64,000 bases of DNA, taken from an uncultured bacterium (GTDB lineage Bacteria > Planctomycetota > JAJSAM01 > JAJVHW01). Where the stretch lies: assembly GCA_937996235.1 (NCBI GenBank), contig CALKVK010000033.1:252569-316568 (forward strand), written 5' to 3'. The notes below the pieces were generated by a model. The model worked only from the letters and a program-made list of their open reading frames with translations, did not search any database and was not told the DNA's origin. The translations under genes and the position numbers were made by a program. Shown in pieces: positions 9,378-17,485 of this stretch; within the stretch, counting starts at the first letter, position 1, and the number at the start of each line of letters is the position of its first letter.

Positions 9378-9941
9378 ATGCGACGCCTCCTCCTCCCGAC
9401 CGCCGTCCTCGCCGCACTGGTCGCCGTGCTCGTCGGACTCGCGGGGTGCCGCTCCACGTACCCGCGCCGCGAGCCGGTCGGCGAGCGCTTCCCCTCGGTC
9501 GTCGGCACCGCGCTCAGCGGCGACGCCGTGCGCATTCCCGAGGACTTCGCGGGCGCGCCGGTGCTGCTGCTCGTCGGCTATGAGCAGAGCACGCAGTTCG
9601 ACCTCGACCGCTGGCTCCTCGGGCTGTCGGAGGCGGGCGTGACGGTCGCCGTGCGCGAGGTGCCGACGATCCCCGGTCTCGCGCCGCGCATCTTCTCGGG
9701 CTTCATCGACTCCGGCATGCGATCGGGAATCCCCAGCGAGGACTGGGGCTCGGTCGTGACCGTCTACGGCGACGGCGCGGAGATCGCGCGCTTCCTCGGC
9801 AACGACGTGCCGCTGCCCGGCCGCATCGTGCTGCTCGACGCCGAGGGCCGCGTGGCGTTCTTCCACGACGACGGCTACTCCGTGGGCACGCTGAAGCGGC
9901 TGCGCGCGGCGCTCGAAGCGCTGCCGGCGGCGGAGCGTTGA
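9378..9941 (+). CDS. Thioredoxin-fold-like lipoprotein (ATP10-like)
   Basis: A 187-residue exported lipoprotein (lipobox VGLAGC, Cys at about 24). The rest has a thioredoxin-like layout: VLLLVGYEQSTQFDLDRWL, then REVPTIPG, then SVVTVYGDGAEI and GRIVLLDAEGRVAFF. No CxxC is present, so it is not a dithiol oxidoreductase. The pattern VPTI, a GMRSGIP helix and a final LLD strand resembles the ATP10 family, but that link is from memory of the pattern only. It lies immediately upstream of the putative selenoprotein lipoprotein, also thioredoxin-like. Confidence 0.7.
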   Translation: MRRLLLPTAVLAALVAVLVGLAGCRSTYPRREPVGERFPSVVGTALSGDAVRIPEDFAGAPVLLLVGYEQSTQFDLDRWLLGLSEAGVTVAVREVPTIPGLAPRIFSGFIDSGMRSGIPSEDWGSVVTVYGDGAEIARFLGNDVPLPGRIVLLDAEGRVAFFHDDGYSVGTLKRLRAALEALPAAER

Positions 9942-9975
9942 CCGTGGCTGCGTTGACCGCGGCCGCCCGCGCGCG

Positions 9976-9981
9976 TAGCGT
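9976..9981 (+). promoter_or_regulatory. TAGCGT -10-like box, leaderless start of the selenoprotein gene
   Basis: TAGCGT lies 7 bases before the ATG at 9989. It is one of nine TANNNT boxes in the window placed 6-8 bases before a start codon, which would put transcription initiation at or next to the start codon. Confidence 0.5.
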
Positions 9982-9988
9982 CCGCGCG

Positions 9989-10426
9989 ATGCGCCCGACC
10001 CTGCTCCTCGTCCTGGCGCTCGCCCTCGCCGCGTGCTCGCGCGCAGAGCAGCCGAACGACGCGACGCCGCGCGACGCCGCACCCGCGGTCGCCGGCGCCG
10101 GTACCGGCGCCGACACGGCGCCCCCCGTCGCGCAGCTCCCGCACGTCCGCTACTACCGCATCAACGCGGGCTGACCCGCCTGCAAGCGCGTGGCGACCGC
10201 CGTGGGCGAGATCGCGAAGGAGTACGAGGGGCGCGTGCAGGTCAGCTACGGCGACGCGTGGACGGACGAGGGCAAGGAGGCGGCGCGGAAGTACGGGTGG
10301 GACCAGGCGCTGCACGGTCTCGTGACGCTCGCGCCCGACGGCTCGACGGTCGGCAACCTGCCGGGTCACAACTACGGCGAGGCGGAGATCCGCGCGAAGT
10401 TCGAGGAACTGCTCGCGAGGCGCTGA
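9989..10426 (+). CDS. Putative selenoprotein: thioredoxin-like lipoprotein with U-x-x-C active site (in-frame TGA = Sec62)
   Basis: A conventional reading stops at TGA 10172-10174, but the same frame continues to 10426 and only the joined product makes a coherent protein of 145 residues. The N-terminus is a lipoprotein signal ending in LALAAC (Cys16), followed by an Ala/Pro linker. VRYYRINAG is then followed by the TGA and PACKRVATAV. The TGA sits where the first cysteine of a thioredoxin CPAC motif belongs, giving U-P-A-C (residues 62-65). The remainder (QVSYGDAW, LVTLAPDGSTVGNLPGHN, helix to the end) completes a thioredoxin fold. A hairpin suited to bacterial Sec insertion follows at once. 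Expected location: lipid-anchored, periplasm-facing; role: thiol/selenol redox chemistry. ATG 9989 is chosen for the signal peptide. The alternative is a nonsense-mutated cysteine gene. Confidence 0.75.
10177..10208 (+). promoter_or_regulatory. Candidate bacterial SECIS hairpin
   Basis: The hairpin starts three bases after the in-frame TGA. The lower stem CGCC/GGCG pairs 10177-10180 with 10205-10208. An eight-base one-sided bulge follows. The upper stem CGTGGC/GCCGTG pairs 10189-10194 with 10199-10204, including two G-T pairs. The apical loop is GACC, and its first G lies about 20 bases after the TGA, within the range where bacterial SelB recognises a loop G. Folding was done by eye. Confidence 0.55.
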
Positions 10427-10474
10427 CGGCGCGCCGTGCGTGACCCGTTCCGTAGCGTGCGCGGCGACGGCTGC

Positions 10475-10480
10475 TAACGT
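10475..10480 (+). promoter_or_regulatory. TAACGT -10-like box, leaderless start of the hydrolase gene
   Basis: TAACGT ends 6 bases before the ATG at 10487, and no Shine-Dalgarno sequence is visible in between. Confidence 0.5.
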
Positions 10481-10486
10481 CCGCGC

Positions 10487-11308
10487 ATGCTGACACGACT
10501 CCTCTCCGCGGCGCTCCTCGTCGCCGCCGCCTTCTTCGCGATCGCGTGCGCCTCGACGAGCGGCGACGGCCCGGTGCCGATCCGCGCGGCCACGGTCACC
10601 TACGGCCCCGCCGATGCGCCGCTCGTCGGCTACCTGGCGATGCCCGAGCACGCGCGCGGGCCGCGGCCCGTCGTGCTCGTCGTCCACGAGTGGTGGGGCC
10701 GCACGGCGCACGCCGACCAGACCGCCGACGGACTCGCGCGGCTCGGCTACGTCGGCTTCGCCCTCGACATGTACGGCGACGGCCGCTCGACGAGCGACCC
10801 GAAGGAGGCCGGTGCGTGGGCGGGTGCGGTGCGCGGCGACCCCGCGGTGCTGCTCGCGCGGCTGCACGCGGCGCTCGACTTCGTGCGCTCGGTGCCGCAG
10901 GTGGATGCGTCGCGCGTCGCCTGCATCGGCTTCTGCTTCGGCGGCACCGTCTCGCTCGAGGCGGCGTGGGCGGGCGAGGACCTGAAGGCGGTCGTCTCGT
11001 TCCACGGCAACCTGACGACGCCGTCGGCCGAGCAGGCGCCGAACGTGAAGCCGTCGATCCTCGTGTGCCACGGCGCCGACGACCCGTTCGTCGGGAAGGA
11101 CGCCGTCGATGCGTTCCAGCAGTCGATGCGCGAGCACGGCTACGACTGGGAGTTCGCGTCGTTCGGCGGCGCGGTGCACAGCTTCACGAACCCCGCAGCC
11201 GACGGCAGCTTCAACCCCGGCGCGAAGTTCCACCCGACCGCCGCGTTCCGCGCGTGGCGGCTCGCGACCGAGTTCCTCGCCGAACACCTCGCCGACCCGC
11301 CGCGCTGA
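10487..11308 (+). CDS. Dienelactone hydrolase family lipoprotein
   Basis: A 273-residue alpha/beta hydrolase of the dienelactone hydrolase type. The cysteine nucleophile is C150 in GFCFGG, with D199 in GADDPF and H231 in VHSFTNP completing the Cys-Asp-His triad. VVHEWWG near 66-71 is the family's oxyanion-side motif. The N-terminus is a lipoprotein signal (FAIAC, Cys21), so unlike cytoplasmic DLH this copy should be lipid-anchored outside the inner membrane. The natural ester or lactone substrate is not evident. It is likely transcribed from its own leaderless promoter. Confidence 0.9.
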   Translation: MLTRLLSAALLVAAAFFAIACASTSGDGPVPIRAATVTYGPADAPLVGYLAMPEHARGPRPVVLVVHEWWGRTAHADQTADGLARLGYVGFALDMYGDGRSTSDPKEAGAWAGAVRGDPAVLLARLHAALDFVRSVPQVDASRVACIGFCFGGTVSLEAAWAGEDLKAVVSFHGNLTTPSAEQAPNVKPSILVCHGADDPFVGKDAVDAFQQSMREHGYDWEFASFGGAVHSFTNPAADGSFNPGAKFHPTAAFRAWRLATEFLAEHLADPPR

Positions 11309-11325
11309 CCGCGCTCTCCGCGCGC

Positions 11326-13104
11326 TCACTGCGGCGCGCGCACCTCGACCACCGCCGTCGCCGCGTCGTGGTCCGCCATCGCCTGCTTCCACAGCACGAC
11401 GCCGTGGTCGGCGGGGAGCACCGTCATCGACGTGAGCCGCCGCGCGAGAGCGACGGCGAGGACCGCGGCGGCGCTGCGACCGACGAGGACGAATGCGTGG
11501 ACCGCTCCCGCACGGAACGAGTCCACGGAGGGTTCCCAGAGCAGCGCAGGGCCGTTCGCGAGGAGCGCCGTCGCGGCCGACCAGCCCAGCGCGAGCCGGA
11601 GCACGTGCGATGCGCGCGCCCGGGACGTCACGAGAGTGTGGAGCACCACGAACGCCGGGACGGCCACCGTCCACCCCACGGCCGGCCACACGAGGTACCA
11701 CTGCCGGCGTGCGACGCCCAGTGCGTGCAGAAGTGCGTCGAACCATGGTGCCGTAACGCAGGCGGTCGTCGCGAGCAGCGCGATCGCCGCAGCGGCGGGC
11801 ATCGAACGGGCTCGTCCGATCGCGACGCACGCGGCGTAGGCGAACGCCGGCGCGAGGGACGCGGGAACTGCGTCGACGATCAACGTGAGCAGCAGTGGCC
11901 GCGGCTGACCGAGTGCTGCCGGGCCGATCGACACGACCGTGAGCAGCAACTCGAGCGCGAACCATGCGAGGACACACGTGGGCGGAGCGAGCAGCGCCGG
12001 AAGACGCGCGAGGAGATCGGCGCCGCGCCACTGCGCGCGGATCACGACGAACGACGCGAGCGCGAAGTTCGTCGGCAGCACCGCAAGGAGCATCCACGCG
12101 GTCGCGCCCGAACCCCACGGGGCAAGGTCCTCGCCATGCGCACGGAGTTGCGGTATCAGCGCTGCGACGCCGACCACGAGGAACGCGGCGCGCCACGGAC
12201 GGAGCCGGAGCGCCGAGGCCAGACGGACTGCAGCCTGGTCTGCCGCATCCGCCTCGCCGTTTGCTTCCGCGCGGGCGGCGAGCACGCGCCCGACGCGCGC
12301 TGCCACGCAGACGACGCCGCAGGTCGCGAGCCCTGCGGCATACCTGAGCACGAGGTGCCCGCCTCCCGAGGAGGAGGACGGCGCGAGCGCATCGACGTTC
12401 GAGAGCACCAACAGCCACGCGGCGCAGAGGGCGACCGCCATGTGCCAGTCGCGGCGCGCGGAGGCGGCGCCGAATCCCACGAGAGCGCCCACCTCCAGGA
12501 GCACAGCGAGCGCGGCGCGTGCGGAGGACTCGGACCGTCCCGCGCTCGGAGCGTGCAGCGGTACGACGTGCAGGAGAACGGCGGCTCCGAGCACGAGTCC
12601 GCAGAATCCGACGATGATCCGTCGCGCAGAGTCGCGCGGACGCAGGCTGCTCACGACCGCTGCGACGAGCATGACGACGAGCAGTACAAGGCAGCTGGTG
12701 TCGTACGCGGCCGCGAGGGTGGTCGAGTACCGTGGGAGCTCCCACTCCCAACTCGTCGTCGCGAGCGAGCCGGTCCACGTCTGCACACCATCCGCGAACG
12801 CCACGAACGCGACGGCCAGCGCGACGGCCACCACGCCGCTGACGCTCAGCGCCAGCCCGCGCGCCCGCGGTCCGAGTCCCCGCAGCCAGAGCGGCGCCAG
12901 CAGGAATGCGCAGACGACCGGCACCCAGACCTGCGTCGCGCTGCCGCAGAGCGCGTACGTCACGAGCACGACGAGGAGCGTGGTCGCCGTCGCGTGTGGC
13001 GCCGCGCGGATCTCGTCCGCGATCACGAGGGCGAGGTCGTGCAGCCAGCGCCCGCGGCGCGGCGGGAGCGGGAGTGCGTCGTCGTCGGTCGGCCTCGTCT
13101 CCAC
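11326..13104 (-). CDS. Large polytopic membrane protein, function unknown
   Basis: A 592-residue protein made largely of hydrophobic segments (TLLVVLVTYALCG, VVCAFLLAPLWL, LVLLVVMLVAAVV, LLVVGVAALIP, ALLAPPTCVLAWFAL and others), about 14 in all. The N-terminus is a short cytoplasmic tail. I recognise no transporter or enzyme motif. It starts with GTG 13104, 6 bases after a TACTCT box on the minus strand, and runs convergently towards the hydrolase gene (17 bases apart). Codon use is like its neighbours. Confidence 0.75.
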   Translation of the reverse strand: METRPTDDDALPLPPRRGRWLHDLALVIADEIRAAPHATATTLLVVLVTYALCGSATQVWVPVVCAFLLAPLWLRGLGPRARGLALSVSGVVAVALAVAFVAFADGVQTWTGSLATTSWEWELPRYSTTLAAAYDTSCLVLLVVMLVAAVVSSLRPRDSARRIIVGFCGLVLGAAVLLHVVPLHAPSAGRSESSARAALAVLLEVGALVGFGAASARRDWHMAVALCAAWLLVLSNVDALAPSSSSGGGHLVLRYAAGLATCGVVCVAARVGRVLAARAEANGEADAADQAAVRLASALRLRPWRAAFLVVGVAALIPQLRAHGEDLAPWGSGATAWMLLAVLPTNFALASFVVIRAQWRGADLLARLPALLAPPTCVLAWFALELLLTVVSIGPAALGQPRPLLLTLIVDAVPASLAPAFAYAACVAIGRARSMPAAAAIALLATTACVTAPWFDALLHALGVARRQWYLVWPAVGWTVAVPAFVVLHTLVTSRARASHVLRLALGWSAATALLANGPALLWEPSVDSFRAGAVHAFVLVGRSAAAVLAVALARRLTSMTVLPADHGVVLWKQAMADHDAATAVVEVRAPQ

Positions 13105-13110
13105 GCGCGG

Positions 13111-13116
13111 AGAGTA
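13111..13116 (-). promoter_or_regulatory. TACTCT -10-like box, leaderless start of the membrane protein gene
   Basis: Read on the minus strand, TACTCT is followed by 6 bases and then GTG at 13104. Confidence 0.5.
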
Positions 13117-13172
13117 GCGGGATGCGCGGTGCCGACGCGCGCGTCAGGTCGAGGGGCCGGCGCGCCGTCGCC

Positions 13173-13410
13173 AGCCCGCGTCGTTCACCAGCTCTCGCGC
13201 CCGGCGCGTCGCCGGAGTCGCGACCTCCACGTCGGCGCTCCTCGAACGGGGTGTTCAACCCCGACTTCGTCGCGCCTTCTTGATCTCGCGCCTCCGGCTC
13301 GACCGGGACGGGCTGCCGCGTGGCGGCAGCTCAGGCGCCACGCACGCAGGCTGCGATCTGACTGCGTCACAGCCGCTCTCGCCGCGCGAGCTGGCGAACG
13401 AAGCGGGCTA
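13173..13410 (-). mobile_element. Family A inverted-repeat element, copy 1 (MITE-like)
   Basis: A 238 bp element with imperfect terminal inverted repeats: AGCCCGCGTCGTTCACCAGC on the left and a match ending GCGAACGAAGCGGGCTA on the right. Its inside matches the other copies in reverse orientation, for example CTCCTCGAACGGGGTGTTCA against 21880-21900. No transposase is encoded. The right end supplies the TAG stop of the histidine kinase gene. The whole 13105-13407 gap is accounted for by this element and the GTG-side promoter. Confidence 0.75.
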
Positions 13411-14790
13411 GGAGGACGGGCCGTCGTCGGCGGGCACGTCGTTGCGCGTGCCGTGCAGCTCCGCCACGGTGCCGCCGCCCGCGCGTCGCATGAGCTCGAA
13501 GCGCATCGCGTGACGCGCCGCGACCTTGCGGACGATGCGCAGCCCGTGGCCGCGGCGACCGGTGCGCGAGCGCGCGGCTGCGGCGCGCTCGTCCTCGACG
13601 GCGAGGCGCGCGAGGTCGTCGTCGGAGAGACCGGGGCCGTCGTCCGCGACGCGCAGGAGCAGCGCGCCCCGCGGACTGCGCGGCGCGTCGAGGGTGACGG
13701 CCACGTGGCCGCTGCCGCCATGGTGGCGCACGGCGTTGTGCACGAGGTTGCCGAGCGCCTGTTCGAGCAGCGTCTCGTCGCCGTCGCAGGTCACGCGCTC
13801 GGCGGGCACCGCGAAGTCGAGTGCGACGCCCGACGCATCCGCGAGCGGCCGGTGACGCGCCACGACGCGCTCGACGAGCGCGTTCAGGTCGACGGGAGCG
13901 GACACCGCGTCGGGCTCGCCGGCCTCGATCCGCGCGGCGAGACCCAGGTTGCGGACGAGCGACGCCATGTAGTCCGCCTCGTCGGCCGCCGCGCGCACCT
14001 GTGCCGGGTCCGCGGGTTCGCCGGCCTCGGCGCGGCGGCGCAGGTCGGTGAGCTGGCCGAGCAGGACCGTGAGCGGGATGGTCAGGTCGTGGTCGGTGCC
14101 GGCGACGAACTCGCGCAGCGTGCGCTCGCGCCGCTCGAGCGTCTCGATGTGCCGCCGCACGTCGCCGCCCGCCGCGTTGAACGCCTGCGCGAGGTCCGCG
14201 ATCTCGTCGCTGCCGCGCACCGGCACGGGCGCGGCCCAGCGCTCCGCGGCGCTCGTGCGCACGTCGTCGGCGAGGGCGCGGATGCGCGCGACCACGGGGC
14301 CCGCGGCGAGCAGAACGACGAGTGCGCAGCCGATGCCGACGAAGCCCGCGCCGACGACGAGGTCGTGCGTCGCGCGCAGGTCCGAGGGCAGCACCTGGCG
14401 TGCGAGCACGAACGCGCAGCAGTCGCTCCGCTCGGGCGTGCGGAGCGCGAGGCGCAGCACGCGGCGGCCGTCCTCCTCCACGAACTCCGAAGCGCTCGCT
14501 GCGCCCGCGAGCAGCTCCGCGCGCAGCGTTGCCGGGAACTCCGGCGCGTCCGCGTCGCGCGCGACGAAGTCCGCGGCGTAGGCGTGGAGCACGGGCAACG
14601 TCTCGGCCGACGGGTGCGTGGCGGTCCCGAACGCCGCGGCGCCCTCGTGCTCGAGACGCATGTGCACCGATGCGCGCAGCGACGCGGTCGCCTGGTGGTC
14701 CCACACCGCGCGCACGCTGCGCATCGCGACGACCGCGAAGAGGACGGCGGAGCCGAGCACGACCAGCGCGAGTCGTCCCCGGAGCTTCAC
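13408..14790 (-). CDS. Sensor histidine kinase (two-component)
   Basis: A 460-residue inner-membrane kinase. Transmembrane helices lie at about 7-23 and 145-168, enclosing a periplasmic sensor region of about 120 residues that has a CC pair near 124-125. A HAMP linker follows (about 165-215). The phospho-acceptor is H234 in GTDHDLTIPL. N box (LGNLVHNAVRH), G1 (VADDGPGLSDDD) and G2 (GHGLRIV) are intact. GTG 14790 overlaps the response-regulator stop (GTGA). The stop codon TAG lies inside the terminus of family A copy 1. With the divergent Spy-like gene, a role in envelope or metal stress sensing is plausible but inferred. Confidence 0.92.
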   Translation of the reverse strand: MKLRGRLALVVLGSAVLFAVVAMRSVRAVWDHQATASLRASVHMRLEHEGAAAFGTATHPSAETLPVLHAYAADFVARDADAPEFPATLRAELLAGAASASEFVEEDGRRVLRLALRTPERSDCCAFVLARQVLPSDLRATHDLVVGAGFVGIGCALVVLLAAGPVVARIRALADDVRTSAAERWAAPVPVRGSDEIADLAQAFNAAGGDVRRHIETLERRERTLREFVAGTDHDLTIPLTVLLGQLTDLRRRAEAGEPADPAQVRAAADEADYMASLVRNLGLAARIEAGEPDAVSAPVDLNALVERVVARHRPLADASGVALDFAVPAERVTCDGDETLLEQALGNLVHNAVRHHGGSGHVAVTLDAPRSPRGALLLRVADDGPGLSDDDLARLAVEDERAAAARSRTGRRGHGLRIVRKVAARHAMRFELMRRAGGGTVAELHGTRNDVPADDGPSS

Positions 14791-15461
14791 AGCGCGCGCT
14801 CCGCATCGAGCCGGTAGCCGACGCCCCACACCGTCACGACGTGCGCGCCCGACGCGCCCAGCTTGCGCCGGATGCGCGAGACGTGGTTGTCGAGCGTGCG
14901 CTCGGTCGCGCCGCGCTCCGGGTCGAGCACGTTCTCGAGCAGCCACGCGCGCGAGAGCGCGGCGCCGGGCCGGCGCGCGAGCGCGGCCAGGAGATCGAAC
15001 TCCGCGCGCGTCAGCGTGATCTCGCGCCCGTCGCTCTCGACGCGGCGCGCGCCGAGGTCGAGCGCGACGTCGCCGAACGTCAGCCGCTCACCGCGGCGCA
15101 GGTCGGGCCGGCGCAGCCGCGCCGCGACGCGCGCGAGCAGTTCCTCGGGCCAGAAGGGCTTCGTCATGTAGTCGTCCGCGCCGAGCCCCAGCGCGCGCAC
15201 CTTGTCGGGCGCGGTCTTGCGCGCGCTCAGCACCAGCACCGGCGTGTCGGCGTGCGAGCGCAGGCGCTTCAGCACGTCGAGTCCGTGCGCGCCGGGCAGC
15301 ATCAGGTCGAGGATGACGAGGTCGTAGGGCCGCGCGTCGTGGTGCAGCGCGTCGTCGCCGTCGCGCAGCCAGATCGTCTCGAAGCCGGCGTCGCGCAGCC
15401 GGCCGGCCACCTGGCCGCCCAGCACGTCGTCGTCCTCGACGAGCAGGATGCGCGCGTTCAT
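14787..15461 (-). CDS. OmpR/PhoB-family response regulator
   Basis: A 224-residue regulator. The receiver domain (1-115) has the acidic pair at E9/D10, phospho-acceptor D52 in VILDLMLPG, and K101 in YMTKPF. The C-terminal winged-helix domain ends LDNHVSRIRRKLG...VWGVGYRL. It is the first gene of the two-component operon, is followed by the kinase with a GTGA overlap, and is divergent from the Spy-like gene. A 13-base inverted repeat in the shared upstream region is the natural candidate operator. Confidence 0.95.
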   Translation of the reverse strand: MNARILLVEDDDVLGGQVAGRLRDAGFETIWLRDGDDALHHDARPYDLVILDLMLPGAHGLDVLKRLRSHADTPVLVLSARKTAPDKVRALGLGADDYMTKPFWPEELLARVAARLRRPDLRRGERLTFGDVALDLGARRVESDGREITLTRAEFDLLAALARRPGAALSRAWLLENVLDPERGATERTLDNHVSRIRRKLGASGAHVVTVWGVGYRLDAERAL

Positions 15462-15477
15462 CGCAGAGAGTGTCGCC

Positions 15478-15540
15478 CCGAACCTGGAGCGCGGCTGGAG
15501 AGAGATTCCGCGCGCGCCTCCCGACTTGCTCCAGGTTCGG
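15478..15540. promoter_or_regulatory. Perfect 13-bp inverted repeat between response regulator and Spy-like gene
   Basis: CCGAACCTGGAGC at 15478-15490 and its exact complement GCTCCAGGTTCGG at 15528-15540 are separated by 37 bases. They lie in the only intergenic space shared by the divergent regulator and Spy-like genes. This suits a response-regulator operator pair, though OmpR-type sites are usually direct repeats. A hairpin in the leader of either mRNA is the alternative. Confidence 0.55.
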
Positions 15541-15590
15541 TCGGCACCCTCTCCCCATGCGGTGGCCGGAAGCCGCCGCGAGGAGGAACG

Positions 15591-16004
15591 ATGATCTCGA
15601 TGACGAAGAAGCAGCTCGGTCTCACGGTGCTCGGACTCGCCGTGGCGCTCGCGGCGGTGCCCGTCGCGCACGCCGCACTCGGCGGCGTGGCGCGGCATCT
15701 GCACGGACATCACGGGTTCGCGCACGACGGCGCGTCCCACGCCGACATCGACGCGCGCATCGCGTCGGCGCTCGACGCTCTCGCGCTCGACGCGACGACG
15801 CGCGCGGACGTCGAGGGCGTGATCGCCCGCCATCGCACGACCGCCGAGGCGCTCGTCGCGCGCCTGCGCGCCGGCGAGATCGACGAGGACACCGCCCGCA
15901 CCGAGCACGACGCGATCGTCGCCGCGGCGTCGTCCGACCTGGCCGCCTATCTCACGCAGGCCCAGATCGACGAGCTGCGGACGACGCTCCACCCGGAGCG
16001 GTAG
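15591..16004 (+). CDS. Small periplasmic Spy/CpxP-like protein
   Basis: A 137-residue protein with a signal peptide (LGLTVLGLAVALAAVPVAHA). A His-rich stretch, HLHGHHGFAHD, follows at about 38-48. The rest is all-helical: RIASALDALALDATTRADVEGVIARH, then LRAGEIDEDTARTEHDAIV, then YLTQAQIDELRTTL. This layout matches the Spy/CpxP/periplasmic heavy-metal-sensor group, which act as periplasmic chaperones or metal-responsive modulators of two-component systems. The His cluster suggests metal binding. A strong AGGAGG precedes the ATG. Orthology is inferred from architecture and context. Confidence 0.75.
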   Translation: MISMTKKQLGLTVLGLAVALAAVPVAHAALGGVARHLHGHHGFAHDGASHADIDARIASALDALALDATTRADVEGVIARHRTTAEALVARLRAGEIDEDTARTEHDAIVAAASSDLAAYLTQAQIDELRTTLHPER

Positions 16005-16027
16005 CCCGGCCCCGGGATCCCCGGAGC

Positions 16028-16256
16028 GGGGACAGGGCTGCCTGTCTGCCTTGCTCGTGCGTCGAAGCGGCTCCGAAGCGCCGCCCCGCGGGGCACCTCG
16101 CGGGCGAGCGGCGCCGCCTCCCGCAGCGACCGGCCGCCGGCCTCACCGCTGCCTCGCTCGTCAGGCGGCGCTGCGGTCCGGGCGGTGGTGGCGTCCCGGC
16201 CGTGGGGCGGGGCCGTCCACTTCGTGCGGTGAAGGCAACAAGGCAGCCCTGTCCCC
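16028..16256. mobile_element. Family B inverted-repeat element, copy 1
   Basis: A 229 bp element beginning GGGGACAGGGCTGCC (16028-16042) and ending with the exact complement (16242-16256). Copies 2 and 3 are at 19927 and 21297. The interior is GC-rich and palindromic and no reading frame is convincing. It fills most of the 16005-16276 gap. Confidence 0.75.
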
Positions 16257-16276
16257 AACGGGACCGGGCGGGTCGG

Positions 16277-17293
16277 CTACTCGTCCGACGTCGCCCTCGG
16301 CTGCGCGCGCGTGTACGCCACGGCGTTGGCGCGCGCGCCGTCCGTGTCGCTGATCTCCGTCCGCAGGCCGTCCCTGCCGTCCTTCGACGCGGGCAGGCGC
16401 TCGTAGACGATGCGCTTCGGGTAGTCGTGGCGCGGGTTCTCGAAGAGCGCGCGCGTCGCGCTGATCTCGGTCAGCACGAACTCGACCGCGGTGCCGCCGT
16501 TCGGCTGGGCGACGTAGACGAGTCCGCCGTTCCGCTCCACGATCCGCAGGAACTCGAACGACGTCATGCGGCCGTCGGCGACCGTGCGCGCGGTGCCGAG
16601 CATCGCGCCGCCGCCGGCCGGGCCCCAGTGCTCCTCCATCTCCATCGGCTTCCCGCCGCGGCCGCTGCCGCTCACGGTGAAGCGGCCCTCGAGCCACGCG
16701 AGCGACGTCAGGTCGGCCTTCGCGGGCGTCGGGGCGGGGATGTCCGCCGTCGCGCGGTAGAGCGCGGTCCGCTCGATGCGGACGGGCTCGGTGAAGAGCA
16801 TGCGGACGAGCAGGCCCTCCGCCGTCGGCGTGAGCCGAAACTCGGTCTCCGAGCTGGAGATCTGCCCGCCGCGCTCCCGCGCGACGCGCTCCTTCAGCGT
16901 CAGCACGCCGGCGTCGAAGCTCCCGTACGTCGTGCGTGTGGTCGCGCCGTCCTGCTGCACGCTCTCCGCGCCGTCCGGCGCGACGCGGCAGACGTAGGTC
17001 GTGCCCATCCGCGCGTGCTCGACCACGTACGTCGCGCCGTCGAGCGACACCTTGAAGATCTTGCCGAGGGGCGGGCGCTCGCGCGGGTCGCGGCGGTGCT
17101 CCGGCGCCGTCCGGTCCTCGCCGTACTCCCACGCGCCGATCACGCTCGGCGCCGCCTGCGCGGCCGCGCCGCCCGCCGCCGCGCCCTTCTCGTCGGCGGC
17201 CGCGCGCCGCACTCCCGGCGCGACGAACAGCACCGCCGCGAGCCCGCACGCCGCGACGACGCCGCGCATCCACATCCCCCTGCCGAACTGCAT
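16277..17293 (-). CDS. Secreted protein with C-terminal DUF6265-like domain
   Basis: A 338-residue protein with an N-terminal signal sequence (VVAACGLAAVLFVAPG). Residues about 50-190 form an uncharacterised domain (VIGAWEYGEDRTAPE, GKIFKVSLDGATYVV). Residues about 205-325 match the DUF6265 lipocalin-like pattern: LAWLEGRFTVSG, EEHWGPAGGGAMLGTART, FEFLRIVERNGGLVYVAQP, ATRALFENPRHDYPKRIVYER. Function unknown; the beta-barrel suggests a small hydrophobic ligand. GAGGAG precedes the ATG, and a TACCCT box lies about 70 bases upstream. Confidence 0.75.
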   Translation of the reverse strand: MQFGRGMWMRGVVAACGLAAVLFVAPGVRRAAADEKGAAAGGAAAQAAPSVIGAWEYGEDRTAPEHRRDPRERPPLGKIFKVSLDGATYVVEHARMGTTYVCRVAPDGAESVQQDGATTRTTYGSFDAGVLTLKERVARERGGQISSSETEFRLTPTAEGLLVRMLFTEPVRIERTALYRATADIPAPTPAKADLTSLAWLEGRFTVSGSGRGGKPMEMEEHWGPAGGGAMLGTARTVADGRMTSFEFLRIVERNGGLVYVAQPNGGTAVEFVLTEISATRALFENPRHDYPKRIVYERLPASKDGRDGLRTEISDTDGARANAVAYTRAQPRATSDE

Positions 17294-17378
17294 CGCGTGG
17301 AACTCCTCGGAAGTGGCGCCGTCACCGCGCGCGCCGACCGTGCGTGTCGAGCGACCCGGCAGGGTAGAGCGCGCACGC

Positions 17379-17403
17379 GCCGTGTCTTGGACGAATGCGT
17401 CAT
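17379..17403. repeat. 25-bp direct repeat, copy 1
   Basis: A 25-base sequence beginning GCCGTGTCTTGGACGAATGC is identical to 20162-20186. Both copies are intergenic. On the minus strand it would encode MTHSSKTR, but no continuing gene is credible. Confidence 0.7.
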
Positions 17404-17485
17404 CGCCGGCATCTCCGTTGACAGCTCTCACGTGTGCGCAGACGCTGCGCTCGACGGACGGACCGCGGGCGGGAGAAGGGCGACG

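Noticed and set aside
13105..13407. Small protein encoded by family A elements (SGLNxPFEERR-like peptide)
   Set aside because: The peptide is alike in all copies only because the DNA is alike. Frames are short, lack a ribosome-binding site and differ in stops.
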